From Metopolophium dirhodum (taxonomy: Eukaryota > Arthropoda > Insecta > Hemiptera > Aphididae), in NCBI RefSeq assembly GCF_019925205.1, contig NC_083564.1, positions 10,359,491 to 10,423,490 of the forward strand: a stretch of 64,000 nucleotides of DNA. The letters are read 5' to 3'. This document shows positions 10,903 to 23,156 of this stretch, piece after piece. The position numbers were made by a program, and so were the translations under genes. How positions within the stretch are numbered: the stretch's first letter is position 1; each line of letters starts with the position of its first letter. The notes beneath the pieces are model-generated. The model saw only the letters and a program-made list of their open reading frames with translations, was not told where the DNA came from and searched no databases.

Positions 10903-11818
10903 TTTTAGATTCTAAGCGAAGCGATGAATGTATTGATTTTACAATGATGTGTGTTTTTTTTTTTTATTTTTTTTTATTTTTGTGTCTGTCATCACCTTTT
11001 AGGACAGTAAAAGTGCTTGGATTTTCTTCAATAGTAACTTTTCTGATAGGAAAGTGAATCTAGTTGGTATTTTGGGGGGGTCAAAAGTAAAAATTTCACA
11101 GTAATTTTCACAAGCGACGTGAAAAACAAAAGAAAAATTAAGGAAAAACGGGAATTTTTACGCAAAATCTGTTTTCGAGAAAATCGATTTTGGTTTTTGG
11201 TGTAACTCTAAAACAAATGACCGTAGGGACATGAAATTTTGACTGAATGTTTATATTAGCATTTTCTATACACCATAAAATGTACAAAATATTTTGACTC
11301 TTTTTGAGCTGTTTACGGCCATTGTCAGTTTTCAATTTTTTTAGTTTTTTTTCTATAAATATCAATAAAATTTTATCTGTTGAGTAAAAAAGCTTGAAAA
11401 TTTAATAGAAGGCTCCTAGGTTATTGTTTCAAAGGCAGATGAAAAAAATTAAAAATCCTTAGTCACAGTCTTTATTTATAAGCATTTAAAGTTCAAATTT
11501 TGACAACATTTATCAAATTTATAATTTATTAATTATTTTGTGGTTAAAAATTTATAAATTTTAACTTTTATGGCTAAGGATTGAAAATTTAAAACAAGGC
11601 TCTACGTAAATAGGTTATATATAAATTACTTTATTCCCAATAATATCATCAAATATACTTGGTAAAATCATAAGCTGACTGATCGTTTTCGCTCAGAATC
11701 GTTTTTCTTATACAATGATATTATATCATTGAATTCAAATTTAACACCATCCATTACAGTGACCCACTTGTAACCTACTGTACAGCAGAGCGACATCCAC
11801 TTATCCACCTTTTTTTAA
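10903..11818 (+). repeat. Dispersed repeat family, copy 1 (end A to end B)
   Basis: End A reads TTTTAGATTCTAAGCGAAGC, followed by a T-run and a GTCTGTCATC motif. End B has CGCTCAGAATCGTTTTTC, a small hairpin (CAATGATA TTA TATCATTG at 11713-11731), then GTGACCCACTTGTAACC and ACAGCAGAGCGACATCC. The same ends recur at 14.9-16.6, 18.7-19.8, 23.2-23.6, 25.0, 27.5-29.3, 44.8-45.6 and 60.3 kb. No protein is encoded. I cannot place it in a named class. Confidence 0.7.
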
Positions 11819-12689
11819 ATAATATTATTAGGTAGGTAGGCATAGTACCTATTAGGTACATATAGAAGAAGTAGCCACCTGTAAGTTCTTATAGAAAATG
11901 TATAATGTATAATATCATTGATTGACTTATGAAGATTTTTAATTTGCGTCGATACCTACCTAATATAATATTATGTAGTGGAATATACAAACTTATAGGT
12001 ACCTATTTAGTTAAGTTTCATATATTGTATCATATTATCATTATTATTTTCATATAATTTGATACCTAATTGCAAGATAAAGATAGCAAGGAATAAAACA
12101 ATTACTCGTCAGCGTCACCGCGTCACATTGACATCTGTCATCTGTAGGATTGTACCTATTGCCATGTGACAATGTTGAATGTGTGATACATATCTTGAAG
12201 TTTTAATATAAAATTCCACATAAGTTTTTTTTATATGAATCTGAACTCTAAAATTGAAATGTTGACAAAATTAAGAAAATTCTCAAATTATTTTGTAGAT
12301 AAATATGTAATTTTGACATTTAAATAAAAAATAATAATTTTAGATATTTTGTTAAAATTTAAAACACATTTTTCCCGTAGGGGCTACACACTTTTAACAT
12401 TACATTTATTATTATTTAGTAAGGTATACCTACTACCTACACAATATAATGTCATCAAAAATATGACAGTTATAAACACGTCCTAACAATCAAATAGGTA
12501 GAGTAGAGCGGACAAAAAGATGATACCTACAACAATTAAAAATAACAAATAGGTACACAAATTGAAAAGTGTGCTATTTATTTCCGGAAATTAAACCATA
12601 ATTTATTTTGACGGAGCCAACAATCAAATATTATCAAATGAAATATTGCTAAGATTTTCGGTAGTATCATTTAAAGATTGTTTGGTAAA
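11819..12689. other. Intergenic DNA with TAGGTA-type simple repeats
   Basis: AT-rich with scattered TAGGTAGG/TACCTA words. No coding potential or element ends were recognised. Confidence 0.4.
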
Positions 12690-13012
12690 TACATTTTTAA
12701 TGGACTTTTGTTAATTGTTAGAATACAATTTAATACAAGAAATAAGTCAGAAGAATAACATAGGTTAGGTTAGGTTAGGTTATTAACCTAACCTAACCTA
12801 ACCTACTACCTATAGTACCTACCTAATTATAAACGATTTTTCTGTAGGTAAACACATCTTCTAAAATACCTACATTTTTAAAGGACTTAAGTTAGAATAC
12901 AATTTAAATATTTAATATAGGACATAAGCCAGAAGAATGACAATAATATGTAGGTAGTAGGTACATACCTAATATTAATTTTAAACGATTTTTTTGTAAG
13001 CATATCTTCTCA
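12690..13012. repeat. Imperfect tandem duplication interrupted by a telomeric palindrome
   Basis: The string TTAGAATACAATTTAA ... AGAAGAATRACA ... AAACGATTTTT ... ATCTTCT occurs twice in direct orientation, at about 12715-12868 and 12887-13008. The first unit carries the TTAGG palindrome at the point where the second reads ATGTAGGTAGTAGG. Confidence 0.6.
12763..12803. repeat. Telomere-motif palindrome (GGTTA)4-T-(TAACC)4
   Basis: Four perfect GGTTA units are followed, after one T, by four perfect TAACC units, giving 20-bp arms with a 1-bp spacer. TTAGG is the ancestral insect telomere repeat. The two blocks face each other as in an end-to-end junction. Confidence 0.85.
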
Positions 13013-14825
13013 TATACAAATAAGAATGAAAAGGTTCTAAGTAAATATACTTTCAATAGCTATTAAACACCATTATAAATATCAACTCAAAAGCCGGATA
13101 AACTGTAGGTACCCACTAAATATTAAATCAAAATTCAAATAATAGGTATCTATGATCATTAGTTAGTATAAAAATAATACTTATAAGGCGTTAAAAAGGC
13201 CTATTATTTATTTATTTTGTACAGCCATTTATGCTTTAAATCTTTAATTTGTACTTATGGATTTAAATCACAATATTATTGTATGCTCAAATTATTTATT
13301 TTCCTAATAAATTTTGGCATTTATGAAATTTGACTTACCGTTTCCGTAAGCTTCTATAGCCTAGTTATGAGGTCGGTCGACAATCCACAAAAATCAAAAA
13401 TACGTAAATTACATATCCAAATGACAAGCAACAAGTCTCACCGGTCCCTTGATAGAAAAATAATTTAATTTTCCGGTATTTTTATATGTTAACAACTAGG
13501 TCACTATTCTCATGAATTTGCAATCCCTGTTTTGATGTTTCGCATGAAACTCTTTTTCCTTCTAAATCAAAATTACACAAATGACGTGTGAAACACCACT
13601 TACTTTTCATCCCTAATTTAGTAGGTAAATATTGACAATTTGGAAATTTTTTTGCAAAAATGTAACTACTGTTCCCGCAAACTAAATATGTTATAAAAGA
13701 TAATGCAAAATCTTGCCATACAAGATATGAAGTTCCATCAAAAATTTGTTTTTCGTTCCTACGTTAGATCCGAGTTTTATGCGTTGCATCTAAGTTGTGA
13801 CACGATTAAGGCTCTTGGCCCTTGCAAACCCTATCAATTATTCATCAGAGCGACCTAAAAGATTGACAAAAACTATATTATATTCAATATTTTTAATAAT
13901 TTTGAGTATATTTAATATGAAATGTAAAATTTTTATTACCTACAGTCAATAATTTGATAAAATTGAAAATGTGCTCCGAACTATGCAAAATAATCTTGTT
14001 CTTACATTCAAACAACTTTACATTTTTTAAATCAAACCTTTTGGCTTTTAAAGTATACTTACATTATTGTCAAGGCGTCGTATAGTTATTTCAAGTCCAT
14101 ACATTGGTTTTGAATATTTTGATCTGATGACTAAATTACATGTTCATGCACGTTACCTATATGATACATTGATACGTAAATAGGTTGATGGTTGAGGAGT
14201 ATATACACACACAAAGACGATCAGTGGCAGGGAGAACGAAATAATTGCCTAAGCACAACTCCTTAAAATTGACACGTTTGCCGGGGCCTTAATAATTACG
14301 ATTTTAAGATGTGTCCGTCGTACTTTCAATAGGTACCTACCTATTTTTATAAAACATTAACCAGTATCGTTGCACATAGCACATTGAATATAGTACGTAT
14401 CGGTAACGACAGTGGTTGTCGATCATAATAAAGATTAAAGACTTATAACATATACTCTATTAATATTGTGTGGTTCATAATTTTAAGACAAGTCCATCAT
14501 AATCATATGATATTAATAAATATTATTGACTGTTTAATAATGGCACTTATAAATTTAAACAATTAATTCGAATTAATAAAACAAAATTGACAAATTATTG
14601 TTGTGGGTGGGGGGTTGGTATTGTGAGAGACTACGTAGTACCGTATAAATTATAATTATGTCTATATTATATTACTAAATTTGACATGTCAAATGGGGCG
14701 CTAGGTACTTTAGTATTTACTTGAGGCATCATATATTTACTGTTTGGCTAACGTTTATGGTTTATAATTGTATAGTTACCTAGTGTAGTTACCTACGTTA
14801 TTTTAATATGCAATGTACCTATTAC
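13013..14825. other. Intergenic DNA, no gene seen
   Basis: No exon-like open frames or element ends were recognised on either strand. Composition is AT-rich with a few TACCTA repeats. Confidence 0.4.
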
Positions 14826-17251
14826 CAGTGGCGGCTATCAAACACAATAAAGGTGTATCAAATTTTGAATTCAACTACCAACCACCAACTCTGATACACA
14901 ATTTAGTAATTTTTTTTTTATACTACACACCTACAAATACAAGAAAAAAAAGCGGCCAAGTGGGTGTCACTCTGCTGTACAATAGGCAGTAGCTGGTTAA
15001 AAGTGGGTCACTGTAATATAGATGTTGTTAAATTTGAATTAAATAATATAAAATTACTGTATACCTACAAAAAACGATTCTAAGCAAAGACCGCATTTAT
15101 TTCATGATACCTAATATTATTTTGAAAAAAGTAATTTCTTTTACTATTAGTACAACATTACCTAGGTAAAATTAATTTTACAACAAAATTGCATTTGAAA
15201 ATATTATTGTCTGTAAAAAATATAATAATATATTCTCTAAAAGTGTCATCTACCCACGAATAACATTTTTAAATTACAACAAAATAACTAAAATTGTTAG
15301 TTTCGGTTTTAAAATGTAATTTCTTTCAAACTTAAAATGTCCGTAAAAAAATAACCGAGTTTTTATTTTTATATTTTTTGGTTATAATATCAACTATTTT
15401 GATGAGAATCCTTGTTTTAAATTTTTAATCTTTACAGCTATACAATTTCAACATTTTATAATTTTTCAATTAAGTAAAATCAATTTGAAAATTTACAACA
15501 TTTTGATAAATGTTGTCAAAATTTGAACTTTAAATATTTAAAAAAAAACGTGCTTATGGATATTTTATATTTATCAACTGCTATATTTTAACAACTTATA
15601 AGGAACCTCGTGATAAATTTTCAAGCTTTTTCACACAACGAATACATTTTTATTAAAATTTATATAAAAAAATAGAATATTTTAAATGTCTATAAATACC
15701 TCAAACGAGTCAATATATTTTTAAAAGGTTATAATGTATAGAAAATTATAAAATAATAATTTAATGAAAATGTCAATTACCTACCTACTGGTTAATGGTT
15801 TTTGAATAACGACAAAATAAGACAATTCTATGACAATTTGTTAAATTACGGGTGGATATCCAATGTCTAACTTAAAAGTCGTAACAATTTAATTTGTCTT
15901 TCCTGTACATTTTTTTTTTTTGTTAAATGTAGGAATACTTAAAGGTAATTTTCAAAGTTTCAAATCTTAGATATACATAGAACAATTTGTATGAATTTCC
16001 AACTAGAATTAATTTGCCAATTTTCGTGATTTTGATGAATTTTGTCAACATTTTAACTTCAGACGTTCATAAAAACTATTGTGGATTTACGCTCAACTTT
16101 TTTTTAATTTCCACTAGGTAATAAAAACGCATGATGAGGACCGATGTATTACAATAATAAAATTCTGAGTTTTTCTAAAAATTTTGTACCGACAACAATA
16201 AATTAAAAAAAATTAAAAACTAATAAAACTCAAAATTGTCTTATGGTTATAATTTATAAATAGTTCAAAAAGCATCACAATATTTCGAAAATATTATGGC
16301 GCATAAAAATTGCTAATATAAAACATTCTGTGAAAGTTTGATGCTTCTACGGTTATTTTTTTAAAACTGGTATTGTGTAAAAATCTTAATTTTCCTTAAT
16401 TTGTTGTTTGTTTTTCCAAACGATTACTGATTACTTTTGACCCCCCGAAGTACATAACTAGATTCACTTTCCAACCAGAAAAGATGCTGTATAAGAAAAT
16501 TGAAGCATTTTATTGTGCCTTTTTTATACCTTTTAATGATTATAGACACAAAAAAAAAAATAATAATAATAAAAAAAAACACATTATACCACTCAGAATC
16601 TAAAATAAATTAACATTTTTTTTATTCAATTTACTACCTATTTTATACTATATATTTGCATGTAAAAATGGTCAATCAGACATAGCTTTGTATTTTTAAA
16701 TTCAAATAGTTATTTGTAGTTCATACTTCGTACTCAATATAATATAACTAATAAGTAATAATTAATAACGATTAACGACAGCATGACAAACAATAACTAA
16801 TAATATTTTAGTGATTATTTTTTTTCAGTCAATACTTAGCTAGTCTGAGTACTGTAGAGCCACAGAATAAATGAAACGAATAAAATATAAAAATTATTTT
16901 ATCTCCACTAGGTAGGAATAAACATTAATTAATGATTATACTTATTAATATATAATCTTTATAATTCATAATATAATGTTCTGAGCTAATTTTATTCAAC
17001 TAATTTGAAGCACTGAAAATGCATCAATTTCTACATCCAATATTCCAATATATTTACTATTTACTACCTAGTATTTCTATTCGTATTTAACTATATTACA
17101 CTTATAGCCACCTGTTGAATTATTAAATATATTGTTTTTATTCATTTAGGGCATTAGTCATTACCCACTATACACACCGTATTCATGACCACCCACCCAA
17201 CTATAAGGTATATCGACGGATACACCTTGAGTATAGGATAGGCCGCCACTG
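14826..17251. mobile_element. hAT-like element (2.4 kb) with perfect 8-bp TSD
   Basis: It starts CAGTGGCGGCTATC and ends GCCGCCACTG, with AAGGTGTATC / GATACACCTT repeated a little further in on both sides. The 8-mer CCTATTAC flanks it exactly (14818-14825 and 17252-17259). Most of the interior is a copy of the dispersed repeat (14949-16606). No transposase was seen, so it is non-autonomous or gutted by insertion. Confidence 0.75.
14949..16606 (-). repeat. Dispersed repeat family, copy 2 (long form)
   Basis: Reverse orientation. It begins with the complement of end B (AAGTGGGTGTCACTCTGCTG, later AAAACGATTCTAAGC) and ends with the complement of end A (ACTCAGAATCTAAAAT). At 1.66 kb it is one of the longest copies and shows the internal segment missing from shorter ones, for example TTTAAATTACAACAAAATAA at about 15270. 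Non-coding. Confidence 0.7.
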
Positions 17252-17729
17252 CCTATTACCAATACGTTAACATTAAGTAATGTATAACTAATATATTCTG
17301 TTATTATGCATAATAAATACTTTTCTAAAAAATTCAAGTTATCTGAAACGTTGGTACACTATTGTACATACACAACAATATAATTCTGTCTTTACCAATT
17401 TAGAAATAACAATGTTTTTCAATAATTGAAAAAAATTATATTTCTGCAATATTTACTATGGACATTATAATGATCAACGTGTGAAATGGACTCACGATAT
17501 TATTATTATAATATAATGTTGATGATGACAATACCCATTATATGCACATGCATAGCAATACGTCTTATGCATAAATTGTATTACCTACCTCCTATTTTAC
17601 ATAATTATTATTACTATAATAGACCATATACCTAGTAATACTATTACTATAGTTTATTATTATAATGGTCTGCAGACTGCAAGTGCCGATTTGTTCTTTT
17701 GGTGCTGTGGATTTTATTATAAAAAGGTT

Positions 17730-18110
17730 CTATATACCTACTAATTCTATGCCCCCGACGACTCTCTAGCTCTCTCCCACACTCACTCACTCTGTCTCTC
17801 TCTCGCCCTCGCTCTCGCTCTCTCTCAATCCCAAACATGTGCTCTCTTAAACTGCACACACGCCCGTCGATCCCAATGGAATACCCCCATCTGGTCACTT
17901 CTTTGTGTTACCCCTCGTGTGACTGCTCCGTGAGCAGACTCGTACTCTTGCACAGTCGCAAACTATACACACGTGTAGTACCTACGTCCTACATATTATT
18001 ATTATTATTATTGTTGTTGTAGTGTAAACCAAGCTTATTTTTGTGTTCAGACATTCAGTACAGATACACATCCGCGACCACTCAGACGTCTTTGCAGTGG
18101 CCGAGCAAAT
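17730..18110 (+). promoter_or_regulatory. CT-rich microsatellite and GC-rich block, possible promoter
   Basis: A long CT/CTCTCTCG pyrimidine tract (17760-17825), then GC-rich unique sequence and a TTA/TTG trinucleotide run (17993-18018). CATTCAGTACAGAT near 18050 resembles an initiator. The composition stands out from its surroundings, but no gene is visible next to it. The minus-strand frame over the CT tract is low-complexity (RERERGRER) and not a gene. Confidence 0.25.
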
Positions 18111-18674
18111 ATATTTAACAAACGCAAAAGAAAAGTATTCTTAAATACTTAGATATTTTAGTGCCGAAACACGTGAACAAAATTCAAATTAACGGCGAAC
18201 GATTATTATCTGTGATATATATATTACTATATCATGCAAAAAGCTACCTATTCGGTACAGCAGGTAATGCCGTTGAATAATATTAAATTTTTTTTTAAAT
18301 TTATATCTACGTGAAGGTTGAACGGTTTTAATGGTCAGAATTGTCATTGATAGATTATATAAATTACCTATGTATTTAGATTTTTTTTTTTAGTCATAAA
18401 GATAAGTTTTTGTATTAAACACAGGTAGTAATTGTATCATACCCTTAAAACCTTGTACACTAAATCTGTTATCTAATTGTCCATGAGCTAATTATTTAAA
18501 TGCTAGTTAGGATGTTAAGTATCTATAAGTGTGTTATGCGTTCTAAATACTATATAATAATCAGTAAAGTCACCATTCTTATAATAGATAGTTACTAGGT
18601 AATTTAATTTAAGTTATAACCAGCAGAGACGTACATAGAAATTTCCAACAGGGGTCGAGTTTTATTAAAAAAAA

Positions 18675-19828
18675 GTTGGGCTCTGCTGTACATTAGGTGT
18701 CCTGGTGTCGTGTGGGTCATTGTAATGGTTGTGAAAAATTTTAATTTAATGATAAAATCATTGCATCTGAAAAACAATTCTGAGCAAAGTCAGTCTGTCA
18801 GCCTATATTGCCAAGTATATTTTATGATATTAAAGTAATTTATTTTACTATTAGATAATACTACATAAAATAAAGTAGTAATAATAATATTAAATAGTAG
18901 GTTGAATTCATTTTTGCCAAAAATATTGTATTTGAAAATATCATTGCAAGTATAAAATATAATAAAATACTTTAAAAGTTTCAAGTACCCACTAATAATA
19001 TTTTGAAATTATAACAAAATAGGTAACTAAAATCTTATTATTCTTCGTTTAATATCTAATTTCGTCAAAATTTAAACTTAGAATGTATAATATACAAAAT
19101 GTGTGCTTATATATTTTTTAAAAAAATTTTTGGTCTTAATAATATGACCTACTTACGAGTTATGAATAACCTTGTATTCAATTTCAATTTTTAGCTAAAA
19201 ATATTTTATACATATATTTTTAACTGCAAAATGATTATCAAAATTTCGTTATTTTGACGGAAATTGTCAACATTTAAAATTCAAATGCCAATAAAAAAAA
19301 AGTCGTATGTATCTTTAATATTTTTAAATTTCTCCTTATGAGGAATCTTGTATTGTATTATATTTTCAGGCATTTTAAAATTATTTATCAACATTTTTAG
19401 AATAAAAACTTTTTTTCAAATTTTAAACATTATATTTGCTCAAAATGATTAAAATATTTTGAACATTTTATCATGTAAAGAAAATGATAATATTAACATT
19501 TGGTGGAAATTACATGTATCTATGATTATTTGTTTTTGAGTTAACCGAAAAAACAAACTGGAATTTTTCAAAAACTGGAATTTTATGAAAATTCCAGTTT
19601 TTTCTTATTTTTTGTTTTTGTTTTTCCTGATTATTTTGGAGAGTTTACTGGGTCCATTTGAACAAGAAGGTACCAAAGCACCGACTAGATTCAATTTTCT
19701 ACCAGAGGCCACCTCTAAAGTTGAAAATCAAAGCATTTTTACTGTCCCAAAAGATGATGACAGACAAAAAAAACAAAACACCTCGTTGTAAAATCAATAC
19801 ATTCATCGCTCCGCTCAGAATCTAAAAT
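18675..19828 (-). repeat. Dispersed repeat family, copy 3
   Basis: Starts with the complement of end B (CTCTGCTGTACATTAGG, GTGGGTCATTGTAATGG, AACAATTCTGAGC) and ends with the complement of end A (CGCTCCGCTCAGAATCTAAA). It contains a 14-bp perfect hairpin at 19571-19601. The plus-strand open frame at 19585-19791 is a shadow within the repeat. Confidence 0.7.
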
Positions 19829-20262
19829 ATTCTGGTATCAGTTACTTGGTCAGTTCAAAAAAAAAAAAATCATTCGGGTTTTATTGGTTTCGGATGTTAG
19901 ATTTCTTAATGGTTTTAAGGGGTGTGACGGGTTCCAGTTAATTCGGGGTGCAGGCCTGGCTATAATAACAACACATTGAAATTTCAAACGAGTAGGCGTA
20001 TTGGCCAGAATATTTGAACTATTATTATTAAATAACTAGTAAACTAGCATAACACACAACGCTTAAATACAGTAATTATATTGTTGTAATATTGTCATGA
20101 TGCTGTAAAGTAATCAAATGTTGGTTCGTCCCTCCCACCACACAACAGCTGACACGATCAAAATGTATGTTAATATTTAATGATCTAATCACGGCAATGT
20201 GTCAGAAGAGTATATAAAATATAAATCATTACGACTAACGTTTGTAATGCCTCACCATGTCA

Positions 20263-20429
20263 CAGGCGCGGATCTAGAACATATTTACGGCCTACGGGGG
20301 GGGGGGGGGGCATCTTAAATACAATTTCAGCCTAAGTCTGATAAAAACAAAAATAAATAGATACAATAGAAAATTCACCAGTCTACGGGGGGCCATGGCC
20401 CCTTGGCCCCTCCCTTGAATCCGCGCCTG
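20263..20429. mobile_element. 167-bp hAT-like MITE with perfect 8-bp TSD
   Basis: Starts CAGGCGCGGATC and ends GATTCAAG-type complement (GAATCCGCGCCTG). Flanked by the exact 8-mer CCATGTCA on both sides (20255-20262, 20430-20437). It carries a G-run and a GGGGGGCCATGGCCCC block. Intact ends and duplication suggest a recent insertion. Confidence 0.85.
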
Positions 20430-21060
20430 CCATGTCACCTTTTAACGTGAGGTGCTGCTTGACCGAAACCCGTCCGGCGGAGAAGTAGATGAAAAACCGC
20501 TCGGAGTGACGGGGAGCCAGCGACGGCAACGTTTCAGTGTCGAAACGGACGAAAAAAAAAGTAATACGAAATCGTTGCCGAAATGCATCTCGACGTGCGT
20601 GTGTGTGGTGTGGAATTCTGATGGGCACATATTAATGTATTATTATAACTATTATGACGGTTACCCGTCGTCGATCGCATATTTATATTATTACGGACTA
20701 TTATTATTATTATTATTGTACACTGTACACATGGTGTAGTGTAGTAGGTATATGCACGTCGGCGGGTGTGTGCACTGTGCAGCAGGTGTTTTTTGAACTC
20801 GTACTCACACGCAACCGCGGTTAGAGTGTGAGTGCATTTATTTAACGTACTACTATTCGGTGTTTTCGATTCCCGCCGTTGCCGTTGGCCGTTGCCCGTC
20901 ACTATAACCGGGAATCGCGATCGTAGACATCTGCACTTCACACCCGTATTCGTAGTATCGCGACAACGGCCGCGCCGGCGCGCCGTGCGAGCGTTTATAT
21001 CATAGAGTAATCACTCTAAGGTTTGTATACAGTGTCCGCGTTTAATATTACTCGTACAGG
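20430..21060 (+). promoter_or_regulatory. CpG-rich island, candidate promoter / first exon
   Basis: GC- and CpG-rich sequence (for example CGACAACGGCCGCGCCGGCG near 20960) surrounded by AT-rich DNA. A TTATTATTATTATTATTA run lies at about 20700. Possible donors follow: CTAAG|GTTTGT near 21020 and TACAG|GTATAA near 21059. The 95-residue frame at 20452-20739 has no family resemblance. It could be a noncoding first exon of the SLC6 gene downstream. That is speculation from position and orientation. Confidence 0.3.
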
Positions 21061-22317
21061 TATAATATTATTGTGTTACCGCCTGTCAGTAAAAATAATA
21101 TTTAATTTGAAAAATAAAAACCTTATCACGGTAAATGACTCGGCAATGATAACGTGCGCGCGTTTAAGATCGGCACATACCTATTCTATATTAGGGGAAA
21201 CCAGAAAGCTCATATTTTAGAAGACTCCACGGCTAGCAAAAAAATAACCATGTTAGCGGGATTGCCGAAAAAAGTGAGTTATGACAATTTTATATTTGAT
21301 ACCTCTTATACCTATATAACCTTATACGATTCTATCATCCACGGGGATTCACACGACGAAGTGTGTAGGGTCCGTCTGTTGAAATATTTGAAATATTAAA
21401 ATAATTCAGGTAGGTGCCTTTATACTTGTAGACCCCTTTTGTTTTAGTGCAATAACCGTCGAAAAAATGTATTTTCAAAATTTCAAAATAAATTATAAAT
21501 TATTGTTTATTTGGTTCACTTACTCAGTGAACTCATTAACTCAAAATACCATATGCATAGGATTTTAGAGTACACAGTTATTTATAATAAATAATGTGTA
21601 ATGTGTTAAAGTAAATTTTAGTTTTAAGTTTTAACCTTTTAGATACTACATTTTTGATTATAACTTAAAATTATTAAACAAGTCATAAAATATTAATTAA
21701 AAAATGATCTATTGCATTGTTTTCAAAAAGCTGTTGTAATAAGTGCCATGGATATTGAGTCAATACGTTTATGAATTATAAAATTAACGAAATAAGCATT
21801 CTAAGAGATTATGATTTTAATATATAGTGGGTAAGCCACTGGTTCAATCTGTTATTGAAACCTTGAATCGTCAAAATCAGTCTTGTATTTTTTGATTCTA
21901 TATAAGCCTCAGCAATACACTCAGCTTTTTATATAAAATAGCAGTAGTTACCCGTCACCCATGACTTCTATATTCTTACAGTCTTACGACCAGTACAGGA
22001 TCGCAAATAATATATGTAAACAATTTGACGCCAATTGGTCAAAAATTGTGGAGATGTATTTGCGTAATTTAGGTACCTATAACTCAATTTAATAAATAAT
22101 AAGTAATAATCAGTATTAGTTGACTATCGCAATTAATTGTTATAACTTATAATCGATCTATCCAACGTTTTCGTTTTGTTTCAGTTGAAACAGTTTTGTC
22201 TGAATTAATTTTTTTTTGTTCGTATACTCTGCCTCTAATATATGATAGGTGTTACTAAATTTAGCCTAAATGACAAAATATAATATAATACAGAAAATTA
22301 TATTCAATCATAATAAC

Positions 22318-23146
22318 TAGGGCTGGGAATGTAATGCCCTATAAAACCCTAAAAAATGCACTTAATGCCCTAAAAATTTTAATAATGCACTAAAAAATTG
22401 CAGGTATGGTATTTTTTTAATAAATAATATTTGATTAAATTAATTAAATTAAATTAAAAGTAATAAATAATTTTCCTAGGCTAAACTACGTTTAATAACA
22501 CCGTTCTGAAAAAATATTTTTGGCTAAACTCTTGTACAAACGCACGCAATCGACTCGCCGATGAACATTTTACTTTCGGCATTTTAAATTAAATAATTGA
22601 AACTAAATGCACGCGTGTTACAACTTACGATAAAAAACTTGTAATGAACAATATCGTCAGCGGATGTCAGTATCGATTTTATTACTCTGACAGATTATTA
22701 AACAGATTGTCAGATTGATATATTATAGTGATTCTAAATTTCTAAATAATATGCTTTGCCACGCCGCCAATCACAAACTTGTTTACGATACGTCGATACG
22801 AGATACGAGTAGGTACTTACTACTTACCTACTTTATTGTTTGTTATAACTTATAAAAAAAAAGATATAAATTCATATAAAACTCACGTTAGCGTGTAAAA
22901 TCTTAAAATAAAATTTAATATTAATAAAGTTTGAATTTTGGATCCAAAACTCCAATAATGCCCTAAAATCCTTATAACACCCTAAAAAATGAAAAAAATG
23001 ACGTAAAAGTAAAAAATTGTCAACAAATGCAAAATAAATGTTCTTATATTCTCCTTCAAAAGTACATGTTACGGATTTGTGACCAGATGAGCATCGTTCA
23101 GCAACATCTGGAAAAAAATGAAAAGTGTAACGAAATCTCAGCCCTA
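22318..23146. mobile_element. hAT-like element (829 bp)
   Basis: Ends TAGGGCTGGGA and the complement TAGGGCTGAGA. Flanking 8-mers ATAATAAC and ATAACAAC differ at one base. Both ends carry repeated AATGCCCTAAAA / ATGCACTAAAAA words, a subterminal repeat also seen in the element at 27967-28674. No intact transposase. It sits directly against copy 4 of the dispersed repeat. Confidence 0.7.
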
Positions 23147-23156
23147 ATAACAACTA

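Noticed and set aside
11713..11731. Helitron 3' hairpin in end B of the dispersed repeat
   Set aside because: The hairpin is followed by about 90 bp of conserved sequence and not by a CTRR terminus, so Helitron structure is not met.
17647..17898. Minus-strand frame rich in Arg/Glu repeats
   Set aside because: It is a translation of a CT-rich microsatellite.
20534..20941. 135-residue minus-strand open frame in the CpG island
   Set aside because: Low-complexity and without recognisable domains; explained by low stop frequency in GC-rich DNA.
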